DNA from: Corynebacterium massiliense DSM 45435
GTDB taxonomy: Bacteria; Actinomycetota; Actinomycetes; Mycobacteriales; Mycobacteriaceae
Direction: 5' to 3'
Assembly: GCF_028609805.1 (NCBI RefSeq)
Contig: NZ_CP063189.1
Coordinates: forward strand, 1,178,001 to 1,242,000
Length of the DNA stretch: 64,000 nucleotides
Part shown: in pieces, positions 18,034 to 29,442 of the stretch
Numbering within the stretch: position 1 is the first letter of the stretch
How the letters are laid out: each line of letters begins with the position of its first letter
Made by a program: the position numbers and the translations under genes
Notes under the pieces: model-generated
What the model was told of the DNA's origin: nothing
What the model saw: the letters and a program-made list of their open reading frames with translations, nothing else
Databases searched by the model: none

Positions 18034-18270
18034 CTAAGCCGCGTACGCCTGGATGAGGTTGAGGCCGATGATGGCGGCGAGCCAGATGATGACGAGGACG
18101 ACGGTGATGCGGTCCAGGTTGCGGGTCGCCGTGGTGGAACCGGACAGGTTCGACTGCACTCCGCCGCCGAACAGGCTGGACAGGCCGCCGCCTTTACCCT
18201 TGTGGAAGAGAATAGCCACGGTCATCAGAATCGAGACGATGACCAGGATAATCTGCAAGGTCAGAGCCAT
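18034..18270 (-). CDS. secG: Protein translocase subunit SecG
   Basis: Small non-essential partner of SecYE in protein export. The 78 residues begin MALTLQIILVIVSILMTVAI and include the SecG block LFHKGKGGGLSSLFGGGVQ. Two membrane helices are visible (about 3-20 and 56-74). ATG 18270 is preferred: AAAGGAA lies just upstream and the length matches SecG. The frame extends upstream to 18339, but those residues are not SecG-like. The gene sits downstream of gap-pgk-tpiA, a typical actinobacterial position, with its own candidate promoter. Confidence 0.94.
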   Translation of the reverse strand: MALTLQIILVIVSILMTVAILFHKGKGGGLSSLFGGGVQSNLSGSTTATRNLDRITVVLVIIWLAAIIGLNLIQAYAA

Positions 18271-18350
18271 GAACTTTCCTTTGGGTCGGGGTATCGGAGC
18301 GCTCGGTGCAAGCGGCGCTGGTCTGCCCCAGCGACGCAACTACTCCGCAT

Positions 18351-18356
18351 ACTGTA
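18351..18356 (-). promoter_or_regulatory. Candidate -10 box of secG
   Basis: TACAGT on the minus strand fits TANANT and lies about 80 bases before the secG ATG. It suggests secG can be transcribed apart from tpiA, 157 bases upstream. No strong -35 is visible. Confidence 0.35.
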
Positions 18357-18427
18357 CACCACGCGCTCACCCCACCCGTAAGTCGGCGCGGGGTGAAAAT
18401 GACGCGGGCGTAATTAGTGCCTGGTTG

Positions 18428-19213
18428 TTAACGACGCGTTGCCAGGGCCGCATTCGCGGCGAGTTTGGCGAAGTCCTCGCCCACCAGCGAGGCGCCGCCC
18501 ACTAGCCCGCCGTCGACGTCCGGTTGGGAGACGATGTCCGCGACGGAATCAACCTTGACGGAGCCGCCGTAGAGGATGCGGGTTTCTTCTGCCGTATCTT
18601 CTCCGGCAAGATCCGCCATCGCTTTCCGGATAGCCGAACACACTTCTTGGGCGTCGCTCGGCTCCGCCACCTTGCCGGTACCAATCGCCCACACCGGCTC
18701 GTAGGCGATGACCACCTGGGCCAGCTGCGCGGTATCGAGCCCGGCCAGCGACTCGCGGACCTGGGTGACCACGTAGTCCACGTGGTCACCGGCCTCGCGC
18801 ACGTCCAGCGGCTCGCCCACGCACACGATGGGCCGGATGCCGTTGTCGATGGCCGCCTTCGCCTTCTGCGCGACCACCTCGTTGGTCTCACCGTGGTACT
18901 CACGGCGCTCGGAGTGGCCGACGGCGACCCACGTGCAGCCCAGCTTCGCCAGCATGGCGCCGGATACCTCGCCGGTGTACGCCCCAGACTCGTGGGCGGA
19001 GACGTCCTGCGCGCCGTAGGTGATCTTCAGCTTGTCGCCATCGACAAGCGTCTGCACGGTGCGGATGTCCGTGAACGGCACCAGGAACGCGACGTCGACG
19101 TCCTCGTAGTATTCCTTGGGCAGGGCGAAGGTGAACTTCTGCACCGAGCCGATGGCTTCGATGTGGTTGAGGTTCATCTTCCAGTTGCCGGCGATAAGCG
19201 GTGTGCGAGCCAT
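18428..19213 (-). CDS. tpiA: Triosephosphate isomerase
   Basis: Interconverts dihydroxyacetone phosphate and glyceraldehyde-3-phosphate in glycolysis. The 261 residues form a TIM barrel. They start [17 protein letters not shown] with the substrate-binding lysine in NWKMN. Catalytic His lies in VAVGHSERR and catalytic Glu in [14 protein letters not shown]. The phosphate loop ILYGGSVK and GGLVGGASL are present. It lies 78 bases after pgk in the gap-pgk-tpiA cluster. Confidence 0.97.
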   Translation of the reverse strand: MARTPLIAGNWKMNLNHIEAIGSVQKFTFALPKEYYEDVDVAFLVPFTDIRTVQTLVDGDKLKITYGAQDVSAHESGAYTGEVSGAMLAKLGCTWVAVGHSERREYHGETNEVVAQKAKAAIDNGIRPIVCVGEPLDVREAGDHVDYVVTQVRESLAGLDTAQLAQVVIAYEPVWAIGTGKVAEPSDAQEVCSAIRKAMADLAGEDTAEETRILYGGSVKVDSVADIVSQPDVDGGLVGGASLVGEDFAKLAANAALATRR

Positions 19214-19291
19214 ATGGATAAACAGCCCTTTCTTGAAACTGGGTAAGCGGGGGTGAGACTGTGCGGGAGGTGAGCTCAGGCGACGAGCGCG

Positions 19292-20506
19292 CTAGGCCTG
19301 CAGGACGGATACGCCCGGCAGGTCCTTGCCCTCGACGAATTCGAGGGAGGCGCCGCCGCCGGTGGAGATGTGGCTAAAGCCGTCCTCCGGCAGACCCAAA
19401 GTGCGCACCGCCGCGGCGGAGTCGCCACCGCCGACGACGGTGAACGCGCCATTCTTGGTGGCCTCCGCGATGGCCTCGGCCACCGCCTTGGTGCCGCCGG
19501 CGAAGGCCTCCATCTCGAACACGCCCATCGGGCCGTTCCAGAACACGGTCTTGGAGGAGGTGATGATCTCACCGAACTTCTCGGCGGCCTTCGGTCCGAT
19601 GTCGAGGGACATCCAGCCCTCCGGGATGCCGTCGAGCTCTACGACCTTGGACTCGGCGTCGGCCTTGAACTCGGTCGCAGCGACCAAGTCTGCCGGCAGG
19701 ACGATCTTGTCACCGAAGCGCTCCAACAGGTCCTTGCAGTTGTCGATCTGCTCTTCTTCCAGCAGGGAGTTCTGCACGTTATAGCCCTGGGCGGCCAACA
19801 GGGTGTAGCACATGCCGCCGCCGATGAGGATGTGGTCGGCCTTCCCGGCGAGCGCCTCGATAACGCCCAGCTTGTCGGAGACCTTTGCACCACCCAACAC
19901 CACGGTGTACGGGCTCTCCGGGTTCTCCGCGACGGCCGCGAGCTTAGACAGCTCCTCTTCGACCAACTTGCCGGCGTACGCCGGCAGGATCTCCGCGACG
20001 TCGAAGACGGACGCCTGCGAACGGTGCACCACGCCAAAGCCGTCGGAGACAAACGCGCCCTTGTCCGCAGCCAGGCCGGCCAATTCCTTGGCCAGCGCCG
20101 CGCGCTCGGAGGCATCCTTGGACTTCTCGCGGGCATCAAAACGCACGTTTTCTAGCAACATGACCTCGCCGGCGCCGAGCTTTTCGGCACGGGCGTGGGC
20201 GTCCTCCCCCACGACATCGGCGGCGAGCCCAACTTCCTGGCCGAGCTCTACCGACAGCGCGCGGGCAACCGGCGCGAGCGAGAACTTCGGATCCGGCTCC
20301 CCCTCCGGGCGGCCCAGGTGAGCGGACAGGATTACCTTCGCACCGCCCTCGACGAGGGCCTTGATGGTGGGCAGGGACGCGGTGATGCGGCCGGCATCGG
20401 TAATCTGCCCGTCCTCATCCAGCGGGACGTTGAAGTCCGAGCGGACGAGGACGTGGCGGCCCTCCACACCTTCAGCCAAGAGTTCATCGACGGACCGGAA
20501 AGCCAT
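19292..20506 (-). CDS. pgk: Phosphoglycerate kinase
   Basis: Transfers phosphate from 1,3-bisphosphoglycerate to ADP. The 404 residues start [20 protein letters not shown]. The substrate-binding block is [17 protein letters not shown]. The hinge/nucleotide region has [17 protein letters not shown], and the C-terminal lobe has [14 protein letters not shown] and [11 protein letters not shown]. An upstream TAAAGGAGAAACT provides a clear Shine-Dalgarno for ATG 20506. It follows gap by 114 bases, which contain a terminator-like hairpin. Confidence 0.97.
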   Translation of the reverse strand: MAFRSVDELLAEGVEGRHVLVRSDFNVPLDEDGQITDAGRITASLPTIKALVEGGAKVILSAHLGRPEGEPDPKFSLAPVARALSVELGQEVGLAADVVGEDAHARAEKLGAGEVMLLENVRFDAREKSKDASERAALAKELAGLAADKGAFVSDGFGVVHRSQASVFDVAEILPAYAGKLVEEELSKLAAVAENPESPYTVVLGGAKVSDKLGVIEALAGKADHILIGGGMCYTLLAAQGYNVQNSLLEEEQIDNCKDLLERFGDKIVLPADLVAATEFKADAESKVVELDGIPEGWMSLDIGPKAAEKFGEIITSSKTVFWNGPMGVFEMEAFAGGTKAVAEAIAEATKNGAFTVVGGGDSAAAVRTLGLPEDGFSHISTGGGASLEFVEGKDLPGVSVLQA

Positions 20507-20549
20507 AGTTTCTCCTTTAATGGGTCGAAATTAAAGTACCGAGTTCACT

Positions 20550-20601
20550 GAAAAAGAATACCGGTCCGCGGGCGGGCCTTTTCGGCCTATCCGCGAACCG
20601 G
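20550..20601 (-). terminator. Terminator-like hairpin between gap and pgk
   Basis: On the minus strand the stem pairs CCGGT (20561-20565) with ACCGG (20597-20601), CGCGG (20567-20571) with CCGCG (20591-20595), and GGCC (20575-20578) with GGCC (20584-20587). A T-rich tract TATTCTTTTTC follows (20550-20560). It can end or attenuate gap transcripts before pgk. Confidence 0.7.
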
Positions 20602-20620
20602 CAGTGTGAATTAACGCAAC

Positions 20621-21667
<1,047 letters not shown>

Positions 21668-21864
21668 TTAAGTGGGAATGAACTGCTCCCTCGTGCGCCG
21701 ATGTTACCGGCGAAAAATCCCGTCTGCACCGCAAATTCGCGGATTTCCCCAGTATGCGCACCGAGTCCACACCTGGAGGAAGCGGGCTGCCCGTTTGCCC
21801 GATAGTGCGGGGGTAAAGCGGGCCCCGGAGGCGGGCAGCCGCGGGGGCAGACAGCCCGAGGCGG

Positions 21865-21893
21865 GCGGGCGGGCGCCCTGCGCGCCCGCCCGC
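21865..21893. repeat. All-GC hairpin overlapping the whiA stop
   Basis: GCGGGCGGGCGC (21865-21876) pairs perfectly with GCGCCCGCCCGC (21882-21893) across a 5-base loop, and the stem abuts the whiA TAG. No T-run follows. The 110 bases towards gap carry further GGGC/GCCC blocks (for example GGGCTGCCC near 21785). It may end whiA transcripts in an atypical way or stall RNA polymerase. Confidence 0.6.
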
Positions 21894-22951
21894 TAGTCGA
21901 AGATCTCGTCGTTGACGGACTCGTTGGTGTCCGGAATGCCGAGTTCTTCGGCGCGCTTATCGGCCATGGACAACAGGCGCCGGATGCGCCCGGCCACCGC
22001 GTCCTTAGTCATCGGCGGATCCGCCAGGCGTCCGAGTTCTTCGAGCGATGCTTGGCGATGTTGAATGCGCAGGTGCCCGGCGTCCGCCAGGTGCTCCGGT
22101 ACCTCGTCACCAAGGATGGCGATGGCACGTTCCACGCGCGCGGCAGCGGTCACGGCCGCCCGTGCCGAGCGCCGCAGGTTCGCGTCGTCGAAGTTGGCCA
22201 GCCGGTTCTGCGTCACGCGCGCTTCCCGGCGGCGGCGCTTTTCTTCCCACTCGAGTCGGCTGCGCTGCGCGCCCAGGCGGGTAAGCAGGGCGCCAATGGC
22301 GTCGCCGTCGCGGACAACGACGCGGTCGCTGCCCCGGGTCTCCTTCGTCTTCGTGGGCACATTGAGGCGGCGCGCGCACCCCACCAAAGCGAGTGCCGCC
22401 TCCGGGCACGGGCACGCGACCTCGAGGGCCGAGGAACGGCCGGGTTCGGTCAGCGATCCGCGCGCGAGAAAAGCGCCACGCCACGCCGCCTCGTTATCCG
22501 TCACCCCGCCGGAGATGACGTGCGGGGGAAGCCCCACCACCGCGTGTCCCGAGCGGGTGACCAACCCGAGCCGCCTAATCAGCTCGCGGGCCCGCTCCGG
22601 CACGTGGACGCGGATCGACTGGTTCTTCGCTATCGCAGACGTCCGCCCGTCGGTTCCCACGCCCTGGCGCGTGCTGGCGGTGTGCCCGCCGTGGATGTCG
22701 AGGATCTGCGCGCGGATCCCGAACAGGGCGTCAATCTCGCGCACCACTCGGGCGGCCACCTCTTCCGAGTCGAGGTAGACGTCGTAGGCCACGTCATCGG
22801 CGCTGATCCCGGCGGCCGGCCCGTAACCGGGGACGGTTACCTCGCCGGCAAAACGCAACACCGCGGTCAGCTCCGCCGCACGGGCCGACTGACGCGTGAT
22901 GGACGTCGCGGCGAGCTCCTGCTTCACCTTGTCAGTCAGAGTCTCCGTCAC
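21893..22951 (-). CDS. whiA: Sporulation/cell-division regulator WhiA homologue
   Basis: DNA-binding protein with a degenerate LAGLIDADG domain and a C-terminal HTH. It occurs in most Gram-positive bacteria, including non-sporulating ones, and is tied to cell division or metabolism. The 352 residues start at GTG 22951 ([19 protein letters not shown]). The homing-endonuclease-like motif [17 protein letters not shown] is near 150. The HTH region is [20 protein letters not shown], then [10 protein letters not shown]. It lies in the conserved rapZ-yvcK-whiA trio. In corynebacteria a metabolic role is known for WhiA; its targets here cannot be read from sequence. Confidence 0.93.
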   Translation of the reverse strand: MTETLTDKVKQELAATSITRQSARAAELTAVLRFAGEVTVPGYGPAAGISADDVAYDVYLDSEEVAARVVREIDALFGIRAQILDIHGGHTASTRQGVGTDGRTSAIAKNQSIRVHVPERARELIRRLGLVTRSGHAVVGLPPHVISGGVTDNEAAWRGAFLARGSLTEPGRSSALEVACPCPEAALALVGCARRLNVPTKTKETRGSDRVVVRDGDAIGALLTRLGAQRSRLEWEEKRRRREARVTQNRLANFDDANLRRSARAAVTAAARVERAIAILGDEVPEHLADAGHLRIQHRQASLEELGRLADPPMTKDAVAGRIRRLLSMADKRAEELGIPDTNESVNDEIFD

Positions 22952-23030
22952 ACTAACGCTCCCGCCTATTGATCGATTACGCGCTCAAAGTCTAGTCGGC
23001 AGCCACTCGGTCGCTGCCGCCGATAGGGGG

Positions 23031-23987
23031 TTACTGACGGCCGCGCCGATACAGCGACAACAGCTCGCCAGCGAGCGCCTGCGGATCGTGTCGCGCGCCC
23101 TCGGCGGCCACGTCGGCGAAGACGACCTCCGCGTTAAACGTCTCCGCCGCCCGCTTGAGGTAATCGCGCTCGCTTTCGTTACGCAGGGCGCCGGCGTCGG
23201 CAATGATGTAGTCGACCTCCAGGCCGGGTGCGTGCTGCGCGAGCACGTGGAGGTGGCGCTCCATCGAAAAGCCGTGCGTCTCCCCCGGCTCGGCAGTGAG
23301 GTTGAGTACGACTACGCGCAGGGCGTTGGATTCGTTGATCGCCTGCACGACGTCGGGGACGAGCACGTGTGGCAACACGGAAGAAAACCACGAGCCGGGC
23401 CCCAGCGTGATGAGGTCGGCCTCACAGATGCCATCGAGGGCCAGCTGGTTCGCCGGCGGATCCTCCGGGATGATGCGCACGCGGCGCACCTGCCCCGGAG
23501 TGGAGGCCACGGCCACCTGGCCGCGGACTGCCCGCATGACCCGCGGGTCATCGTCAAGACCGGCGACCTCCGCCTCGATCTCCAGCGGCTGGTTGACCAC
23601 CGGAACCACCCGGCCATGCGACTTGGTCAGCTCCGCAATCTTGTCCAACGCCGCCTGGTAGTCCCCCAACACCTCATTGAGCCCGGCGATGATCAGGTTG
23701 CCCACGGCGTGGCCGGCCAAGGCGCCGTTGCCGCCGAAGCGGTGCTGAAGCGTACGCGCCCAGAGCGTGTCGTCCACGTCGCCGTCGGACAGCGCCGCCA
23801 AGGCCATGCGCAAATCTCCCGGCGGGATGATCTTCAGCTCGCGGCGCAGGCGGCCGGACGAACCGCCATCATCCGCCACGGTCACGATCGCAGTAATCGA
23901 CTCGGCTTCGCATTCGCGGGCAGCCAAAAGGGTTTGGTAAAGACCGTGGCCGCCGCCCAAGCAAGCCATGTGCTGCGGATGCGTCAT
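23031..23987 (-). CDS. yvcK: YvcK/CofD-like gluconeogenesis factor
   Basis: Member of the CofD/YvcK family, which binds UDP-GlcNAc in Bacillus and affects envelope homeostasis and carbon metabolism. ATG 23987 (MTHPQHMACLGGGHGLYQTL) gives 318 residues and the typical glycine loop GGGHGLYQTL near the start. ADDGGSSGRLRRELKIIPPG, GNLIIAGL and LGPGSWFSSVLPHV are family blocks. The frame is open for 58 codons further upstream, but this extension overlaps the rapZ end and is not family-like. MACLGGG at residue 7 is another start. Between rapZ and whiA, as expected. Confidence 0.92.
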   Translation of the reverse strand: MTHPQHMACLGGGHGLYQTLLAARECEAESITAIVTVADDGGSSGRLRRELKIIPPGDLRMALAALSDGDVDDTLWARTLQHRFGGNGALAGHAVGNLIIAGLNEVLGDYQAALDKIAELTKSHGRVVPVVNQPLEIEAEVAGLDDDPRVMRAVRGQVAVASTPGQVRRVRIIPEDPPANQLALDGICEADLITLGPGSWFSSVLPHVLVPDVVQAINESNALRVVVLNLTAEPGETHGFSMERHLHVLAQHAPGLEVDYIIADAGALRNESERDYLKRAAETFNAEVVFADVAAEGARHDPQALAGELLSLYRRGRQ

Positions 23988-24046
23988 AGTGTGCGAAAAA
24001 CTCCCTCTACAACTCAGTGCGGTATCGCAAAAACTGCGGCGACGAA

Positions 24047-24919
24047 TTAGAAACGATCGAAGTCGCGGTGGAGGACGCTGATGTCCAGCCCGCCGCGTTC
24101 CCGCAGGCGCCGGCCCAGTTCCTCCGCTACGGCGACGGAGCGGTGGTGGCCACCGGTGCACCCCACGCCGACGGTGATGAAGTCTTTCCCTTCATGCCGG
24201 TAGCCGGCGAGCATCGACTCGAACATGTCGAGGAAGCGGCGCACGAATTCCTGGGCCGGTGGTTGCTCCAAAACGTAGTCCGCAACCGCCTTGTCGGTGC
24301 CACGAAACGCCCGCAACTCCGGAATCCAGTACGGGTTTGGCAGGAAACGGACATCGACTACCAAGTCCGCATCCCGCGGCGACCCGTGCTTAAAGCCGAA
24401 GGATTCGATGGTCACGTGCGGCACCGCCGCGGCCTGGGAGCCGAGCGAGGCCTCAATGGCGCGCCGCAAATCGTGCACCGACAGGTTGGTCGAATCCACG
24501 ATGACGTCCGCCTTCGCGCGCAGACTGGCCACCGCTTCGCGCTCGCGCTGCAGACCGTGCTTGAGCGTGTCACCCTCCTGCAGCGGGTGGGTGCGCCGCA
24601 CCGAGTCGAAGCGGCGGATGAGCACGTCATCACGGGCGTCCATGAACAACACGATGGGCGCCATCCCCCGCTGCGTGAGCTGATCCAGCGTGTCCGCGAG
24701 CGAGCCGGGGAACATGCGCGTGCGCACATCGGCCACGAACGCCACCTTGTCCACCGGCGAATCGCTGCGAGCACACAGCTCACACAGTTCCACGATGAGC
24801 TGCGGCGGCAGGTTCTGCGCGACGTAATAGCCTTTATCCTCTAAGACTTTGGCCGCCGAGCTTAACCCGCCGCCGGACATTCCAGTGATGAGAACCGGAG
24901 GGGACGCTAACTGGGTCAT
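24047..24919 (-). CDS. rapZ: RapZ/YvcJ-type nucleotide-binding protein with altered P-loop
   Basis: RapZ-family protein; in E. coli RapZ regulates GlmZ RNA, while Gram-positive relatives have GTP/ATPase activity. The 290 residues start [18 protein letters not shown]. The P-loop region G13-S20 reads GMSGGGLS, with Leu19 in place of the Walker lysine. Later motifs are intact: [45 protein letters not shown] and [20 protein letters not shown] 24925 is an alternative start. A TACAAT -10 box 8 bases before the ATG suggests a leaderless transcript. It heads the rapZ-yvcK-whiA group after uvrC. Confidence 0.92.
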   Translation of the reverse strand: MTQLASPPVLITGMSGGGLSSAAKVLEDKGYYVAQNLPPQLIVELCELCARSDSPVDKVAFVADVRTRMFPGSLADTLDQLTQRGMAPIVLFMDARDDVLIRRFDSVRRTHPLQEGDTLKHGLQREREAVASLRAKADVIVDSTNLSVHDLRRAIEASLGSQAAAVPHVTIESFGFKHGSPRDADLVVDVRFLPNPYWIPELRAFRGTDKAVADYVLEQPPAQEFVRRFLDMFESMLAGYRHEGKDFITVGVGCTGGHHRSVAVAEELGRRLRERGGLDISVLHRDFDRF

Positions 24920-24927
24920 GGGCACAT

Positions 24928-24933
24928 ATTGTA
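24928..24933 (-). promoter_or_regulatory. Candidate -10 box of rapZ (leaderless)
   Basis: TACAAT on the minus strand ends 8 bases before ATG 24919, in the 71-base gap after uvrC. The spacing fits a leaderless mRNA, so rapZ-yvcK-whiA could be transcribed independently of uvrC. This is sequence-based only. Confidence 0.45.
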
Positions 24934-24990
24934 TCTACGCCCACCCCTTCGCGCGGCGGGAACTGGTCGCAGATGCCGGGAAAGTGCGGA

Positions 24991-27066
24991 CTACGACGCC
25001 GAGTCGTGCAGGTGCTCGTAGACGCTCGCGGCGAGCTTCGGGCCGAAGCCTTTGACCTCCGCGATGTCGTCCACACTCGCCGCCTTGAGCTTTTTCACCG
25101 ATCCGAAGTGCTTGACCAAGTCGGTGCGCCGCGCCGGGCCTAGCCCGGGCACGCTGTCGAGCACCGACGAGCGCATGCGCTTGGAGCGCTGCTGGCGGTG
25201 GTAATTGATGGCGAAACGGTGGGCCTCGTCGCGGATTTGCTGCAGGAGGTACAGAGCCTGCGAGTTGCGGGGCAGGATGACCGGCTCGTCGTCGCCGGGG
25301 ACCCAGATCTCCTCCAGGCGCTTGGCCAGGCCGACCAGCGTGACATCGACAATGCCCAGCTCGTCGAAGACCTGCTGCGCCGCCGCCACCTGGGGCGCGC
25401 CGCCATCGACGATAAACAGCTGCGGTGGGTAGGCGAAACGCCCACGGCCGGCCTCGGCGGACTCTTCTTCCACCTGCTCGTCCGAGAACGTGGACTCCTC
25501 GGCTTCCTCGTCGGGGTTGGCCAGCTTGTCGTGGATGTGCCGCTTGAACCGGCGGCGGGTGACCTCCGCAATCGAGCCGACGTCGTCGGAGTGTCCATCG
25601 CCGGCGGCCTCCTTGATGCGGTAGCGCCGGTAGTCGGACTTTTTGGGCAGCCCGTCCTCGAAGACCACGAGGGAGGCGACGACGTCGGTGCCCTGGATGT
25701 GTGAGATGTCGGTGCACTCGATGCGCAGCGGCGCCGACTCCATGCCGAGCGCGTCCTGGATATCCTGCAAGGCCGCAGACCGTGCAGTGAGATCCCCCAC
25801 GCGCTTGAGCTTGCGCTGGCGCAGCGCGTCCTTGGCGTTGCGGCGCACGTTGTCCATCATCGCGCGCTTGTCACCACGCTGCGGCACCCGCAAATCCACC
25901 TGCGCGCCGCGCAGCTCGGACAGCACGCTGCGGACTTCTTCGGCTTCGGCGGGCATGTCTTGCACCAGGATTTCCCGGGGGATGACCTTTGCCTGCCGCT
26001 GGTTGTAGTGCGATTCCTGGTCCACGCCGCGGCGCTTGACGTCGGCTAGAATAGCCGCGTCTTCGGCGGCCTCTTGGCGCTCGCGCTCGACGGCATCGTA
26101 ATAGAACTGGACGAGGAAGTTCTGCATCAGCGCCGGCAGCGCCGGGTCCGGTTCGCGTTCCTCGATGCGCTCCGAGGTGGCCTGGTCGCCGGCCTTTTCC
26201 ACGACCCAGCCGCGCTGGCCGCGAATGCGCCCGTCGCGCACGTGGAAGATCTGCACCGCTGCCTCCAGCTCGTCGGTGTAAAACGCGATGAGATCGGCAT
26301 CAGTTCCGTCGGAAAAGACCACCGCCTGCTGCTCCATCAGCTTGTCGATGGCCCCGAGGTCATCGCGCAGCCGCGCCGCCCGTTCGAAGTCCAGATTCTC
26401 CGAGGCGTCCTGCATCTCCTTTTTCAGCTGCCGCCGCACGCCGGTGGTGTTGCCGTTCATAAACGACACGAGCTGGTTGACCGTCTCGCGGTGTTCTTCC
26501 GCCGTCACCTTCCCGGTGCACGGCGCGCTGCACTTGCCGATGTAGCCCAGCAGGCACGGCCGGCCCAGCCGCTCGTGGCGGTTGTAAACCCCACGCGAGC
26601 ACGTGCGCATGGGAAAGATGCGGGTGAGCAGATCCAGCGATTCGCGCACCGCCCACGCGTGCGAGTACGGGCCGAAGTAGCGCACGCCCTTGCGGCGCGG
26701 CCCGCGGTAGAAGAACGCGCGCGGGATGGGGTCTCCCACGGACACCGCGAGCATGGGGTAGGTCTTGTCGTCGCGGTACATGACGTTGAACCGCGGGTCG
26801 AAGCGCTTGATCCACGTGTACTCCAGCTGCAGCGCCTCGACCTCGCTGGCCACCACCGTCCACTCGACGTGGTTGGCGGTCAGCACCATCTGCCGGGTGC
26901 GCGGGTGCAGTTGCGTGATGTCCTGGAAGTAGTTGGACAGGCGCGCCCGTAGGTTTTTCGCCTTACCGACGTAGATAACCCGCCGGTTTTCGTCGCGGAA
27001 CTTGTAAACGCCCGGCTCCGTGGGGATGGTCCCCGGCGCCGGGCGGTAGGTGGTCGGATCAGCCAC
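24991..27066 (-). CDS. uvrC: Excinuclease ABC subunit C
   Basis: Nicks damaged DNA on both sides of the lesion in UvrABC repair. The 691 residues have an N-terminal GIY-YIG-type nuclease ([20 protein letters not shown], about 19-38). A cysteine cluster follows, with Cys in [22 protein letters not shown], as expected for the Fe-S site. Next are the UVR region and the RNase H-like nuclease ([20 protein letters not shown]). Two C-terminal HhH motifs ([20 protein letters not shown] and [11 protein letters not shown]) end the protein. GTG 27066 directly abuts the TAA of the upstream PH-domain gene, with GGAGGA as Shine-Dalgarno inside that gene. Confidence 0.97.
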   Translation of the reverse strand: MADPTTYRPAPGTIPTEPGVYKFRDENRRVIYVGKAKNLRARLSNYFQDITQLHPRTRQMVLTANHVEWTVVASEVEALQLEYTWIKRFDPRFNVMYRDDKTYPMLAVSVGDPIPRAFFYRGPRRKGVRYFGPYSHAWAVRESLDLLTRIFPMRTCSRGVYNRHERLGRPCLLGYIGKCSAPCTGKVTAEEHRETVNQLVSFMNGNTTGVRRQLKKEMQDASENLDFERAARLRDDLGAIDKLMEQQAVVFSDGTDADLIAFYTDELEAAVQIFHVRDGRIRGQRGWVVEKAGDQATSERIEEREPDPALPALMQNFLVQFYYDAVERERQEAAEDAAILADVKRRGVDQESHYNQRQAKVIPREILVQDMPAEAEEVRSVLSELRGAQVDLRVPQRGDKRAMMDNVRRNAKDALRQRKLKRVGDLTARSAALQDIQDALGMESAPLRIECTDISHIQGTDVVASLVVFEDGLPKKSDYRRYRIKEAAGDGHSDDVGSIAEVTRRRFKRHIHDKLANPDEEAEESTFSDEQVEEESAEAGRGRFAYPPQLFIVDGGAPQVAAAQQVFDELGIVDVTLVGLAKRLEEIWVPGDDEPVILPRNSQALYLLQQIRDEAHRFAINYHRQQRSKRMRSSVLDSVPGLGPARRTDLVKHFGSVKKLKAASVDDIAEVKGFGPKLAASVYEHLHDSAS

Positions 27067-27618
27067 TTAATCCTCCGGCATGTACTTCGCTTCAAGTGCG
27101 CGGAATGTCCGCACGTCGCGCATCGCGCGCTCGCGATCACCGGACTGCAGCGCCCACACGGGGACGAACTCGAATTCGGGGAGCTCCAGACGCGCCATGC
27201 GGTCGCCTTCCGGGAAGGACAGGCCGTAGATGACCTGCCACGGGTAGAAGCGGCTGCCGATGATGTTGCGCACCTCTACCCCGTCGGCATTCGCGCGCAG
27301 CCGCGGGCGGGTGAGGGCGAGCCACACCAGGATGGAGATGATCACGCCGACCAACGGGAACGACCACTTGTCGATGCCGGTGACTGCCGCACCAGTGAAC
27401 TCGATGTCCAAGGTAAGACCCATAAACAGGTGGATGGGGATAATGATGCACACCGCGATGATGGCCAGGCGGCGCAGGAAGGCGGACTTCACCTCGATCT
27501 CCCACGGCTTGTCCGTGGTGACGGCGAAGGGATCGGCGCTGGTGTATTCCAGCAGCTCTTCTTCCGACAGCCGGTGCGTGTTGCCAGCGGCGTGTGCGTT
27601 GTCGGCGATGTCGTTCAA
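27067..27618 (-). CDS. PH-domain membrane protein (CFP-6/PH_6-like)
   Basis: Integral membrane protein with a bacterial PH-like domain of the CFP-6 (PH_6) type; its role is unknown. The 183 residues contain two hydrophobic segments, IIAVCIIIPIHLFMGLTL (about 54-71) and WSFPLVGVIISILVWLAL (about 84-101). A soluble PH-like region follows with FYPWQVIYGLSFPEGDRMAR. The start is TTG 27618 (NDIADNAHAAG) with GGAG 9 bases upstream. It sits between ribH and uvrC, the same position as a mycobacterial homologue. It probably forms one mRNA with rib genes and uvrC, since its stop touches the uvrC GTG. Confidence 0.85.
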   Translation of the reverse strand: MNDIADNAHAAGNTHRLSEEELLEYTSADPFAVTTDKPWEIEVKSAFLRRLAIIAVCIIIPIHLFMGLTLDIEFTGAAVTGIDKWSFPLVGVIISILVWLALTRPRLRANADGVEVRNIIGSRFYPWQVIYGLSFPEGDRMARLELPEFEFVPVWALQSGDRERAMRDVRTFRALEAKYMPED

Positions 27619-27629
27619 CCCTAGTGCTC

Positions 27630-28121
27630 CTACAGTCCGCGGCGAGTTGCTAACTCGTTTAGTTTACGCATCTGCACCGCAGTGTCTAAAGCCGCGATGG
27701 CGGCTTCGGCGCCCTTGTCTTCCACCGCGCCTTCTCCCCCGGCCCGCTCCACGGCCTGCTGCTGGTTCTCCACGGTCAGCACGCCGTTGCCCACCGGGGT
27801 GGACTCGTCCAGGGCCACGCGGGTGAGCCCCTGGGTTACCGAATCGCAGACGTAGTCGAAGTGCGGGGTCCCGCCGCGGATGACGCAGCCGATGGCCACG
27901 ACGGCATCAAAACGCCGGGCCGCGGCCTGCACCGCCACTGGCAGCTCCATCGCCCCGACGACGCGGATCTCATCGACCACCGCGCCGCAGCTTTCCGCCG
28001 CCGCGATGGCGCGCGCGTGCATGACGTCGCACACCTCCGCGTTCCACGTCGCGGAGATGACCGCCACGCTCAACCCGTGTGCATCTACTTTCTGGATGCT
28101 GGGCAGGCCTTCCTTGCTCAT
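27630..28121 (-). CDS. ribH: 6,7-dimethyl-8-ribityllumazine synthase
   Basis: Condenses 3,4-dihydroxy-2-butanone-4-phosphate with the ribitylamino-uracil to give lumazine, the last but one step of riboflavin synthesis. The 163 residues start [20 protein letters not shown]. Conserved blocks are [45 protein letters not shown] and FGVLT-like [19 protein letters not shown] 28121 has GGGAGGAAA upstream. The frame reaches 28274, but that extension overlaps ribA and is rejected. It is the last gene of the rib operon. Confidence 0.96.
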   Translation of the reverse strand: MSKEGLPSIQKVDAHGLSVAVISATWNAEVCDVMHARAIAAAESCGAVVDEIRVVGAMELPVAVQAAARRFDAVVAIGCVIRGGTPHFDYVCDSVTQGLTRVALDESTPVGNGVLTVENQQQAVERAGGEGAVEDKGAEAAIAALDTAVQMRKLNELATRRGL

Positions 28122-28140
28122 GCGTTTCCTCCCGGTGCGC

Positions 28141-29409
28141 TTAGTGTTCCGCATCCCAGCGCGCGACCTGCGGCAGGACGTGTCCCATCCGGTCGCGCTT
28201 GGTGCGCAGGTAGTTGACGTTGTCTGCGTTGGGCTCCACCGCCAAGGGGGTGTGCTGGTCCGTGCGCACCCCAAAGCCGCGCAAGCCCTCGCCCTTGTGC
28301 GGGTTGTTGGTCAAAAGGTTCGCCGACTTCAGCCCGAGGTCGCGCAGAATCTGCCCGGCCACGGAGTACTCCCGGGCGTCTTCGGGCAGGCCCTGCTCCA
28401 GGTTGGCGTCGACCGTGTCGAGCCCCTTGTCCTGCAGGCGGTAGGCCTGCAGCTTGGCCAGCAGCCCGATGCCGCGGCCCTCTTGGCCGCGCAGGTAAAT
28501 GATCACGCCGTGGCCGGCCTCCTGGACCGCCTGCATTGCGGCCTGCAGCTGCTGGCCGCAGTCACAGCGCCGGGAGCCGAACGCGTCGCCGGTCAAGCAT
28601 TCGGAGTGCACGCGCACCAGGACGTCTTCCGCCCCCTCAAGCTGGGCCGGGTCACCCACCACGAGCGCGACGTGTTCCTGCCCGTCGATGCGGTTGCGGT
28701 AACCCAGCGCAGAAAAGGTCCCGTAGTCCGTGGGCAGGGTCGTCTCCACGATGCGGTCCACCTGGGTCTCGTTGTGGCGGCGCCAGTCTATGAGCTGATC
28801 GATGGAGATCATCTTCAGGTGGTGGCGGTCCGCAAACGCGCGCAGCTCCGGGCCGCGGGCCATATCCGTCGGGTCCTCTTCCGAGACAATCTCGCACAGG
28901 ACACCTGCCGGCCGCAGACCCGCCAGGCGCGCCAAGTCAACGGACGCCTCCGTGTGCCCCTCGCGGGCGAGGACGCCGTCGCGCTGAGCGCGCAGCGGCA
29001 CCACGTGCCCCGGCCGGGTGAAATGATCCGGCTGGCTCATCGGGTCGGCCAGGCGGCAGATCGTCTCCGCGCGCGAGGTCGCGGAGATACCGGTGGTCCC
29101 GGTGGCGGCATCGACAGTCACGGCATACGCGGTGCCGCGCTTGTCTTCGTTGTGGGCCACCATCGGCGGCAGGTGGAGCCGGTCGCAATCGTCCGGCAGC
29201 AGCGAGGCGCAGATATACCCGGAGGTGTAGCGCACCATGAAGGCCACGAGCTCGGGTGTTGCCAGCTCGGCGGCAAAGATGAGATCGCCTTCGTTTTCCC
29301 TATCTTCGTTATCCACCACCACGACGGCCTTGCCCGCCGCGATGTCAGCAATCGCTTCTTCTACCGGGTCCAGCCGGATTTTTCCGGCGTCGGTCACTCC
29401 GCTGCTCAT
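28141..29409 (-). CDS. ribA: Bifunctional DHBP synthase / GTP cyclohydrolase II
   Basis: Two-domain enzyme for riboflavin synthesis. The N-terminal domain (about 1-210) makes 3,4-dihydroxy-2-butanone-4-phosphate; it has [18 protein letters not shown] and the GYICASLL block. The C-terminal domain (about 215-422) opens GTP. It has the zinc cysteines in [18 protein letters not shown] and the catalytic region [23 protein letters not shown] 29409 starts [19 protein letters not shown]. The length of 422 matches the fused RibBA type of actinobacteria. Spacing is 33 bases after ribE and 19 before ribH. Confidence 0.97.
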   Translation of the reverse strand: MSSGVTDAGKIRLDPVEEAIADIAAGKAVVVVDNEDRENEGDLIFAAELATPELVAFMVRYTSGYICASLLPDDCDRLHLPPMVAHNEDKRGTAYAVTVDAATGTTGISATSRAETICRLADPMSQPDHFTRPGHVVPLRAQRDGVLAREGHTEASVDLARLAGLRPAGVLCEIVSEEDPTDMARGPELRAFADRHHLKMISIDQLIDWRRHNETQVDRIVETTLPTDYGTFSALGYRNRIDGQEHVALVVGDPAQLEGAEDVLVRVHSECLTGDAFGSRRCDCGQQLQAAMQAVQEAGHGVIIYLRGQEGRGIGLLAKLQAYRLQDKGLDTVDANLEQGLPEDAREYSVAGQILRDLGLKSANLLTNNPHKGEGLRGFGVRTDQHTPLAVEPNADNVNYLRTKRDRMGHVLPQVARWDAEH

Positions 29410-29442
29410 AGCTAACCACTCTAACCCTGTGCCCGCACCGCG

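Noticed and set aside
18367..18396. Hairpin TCACCCC/GGGGTGA between tpiA and secG as a terminator
   Set aside because: The stem is only 7 bases with a long loop and no T-run on the minus strand; too weak to call.
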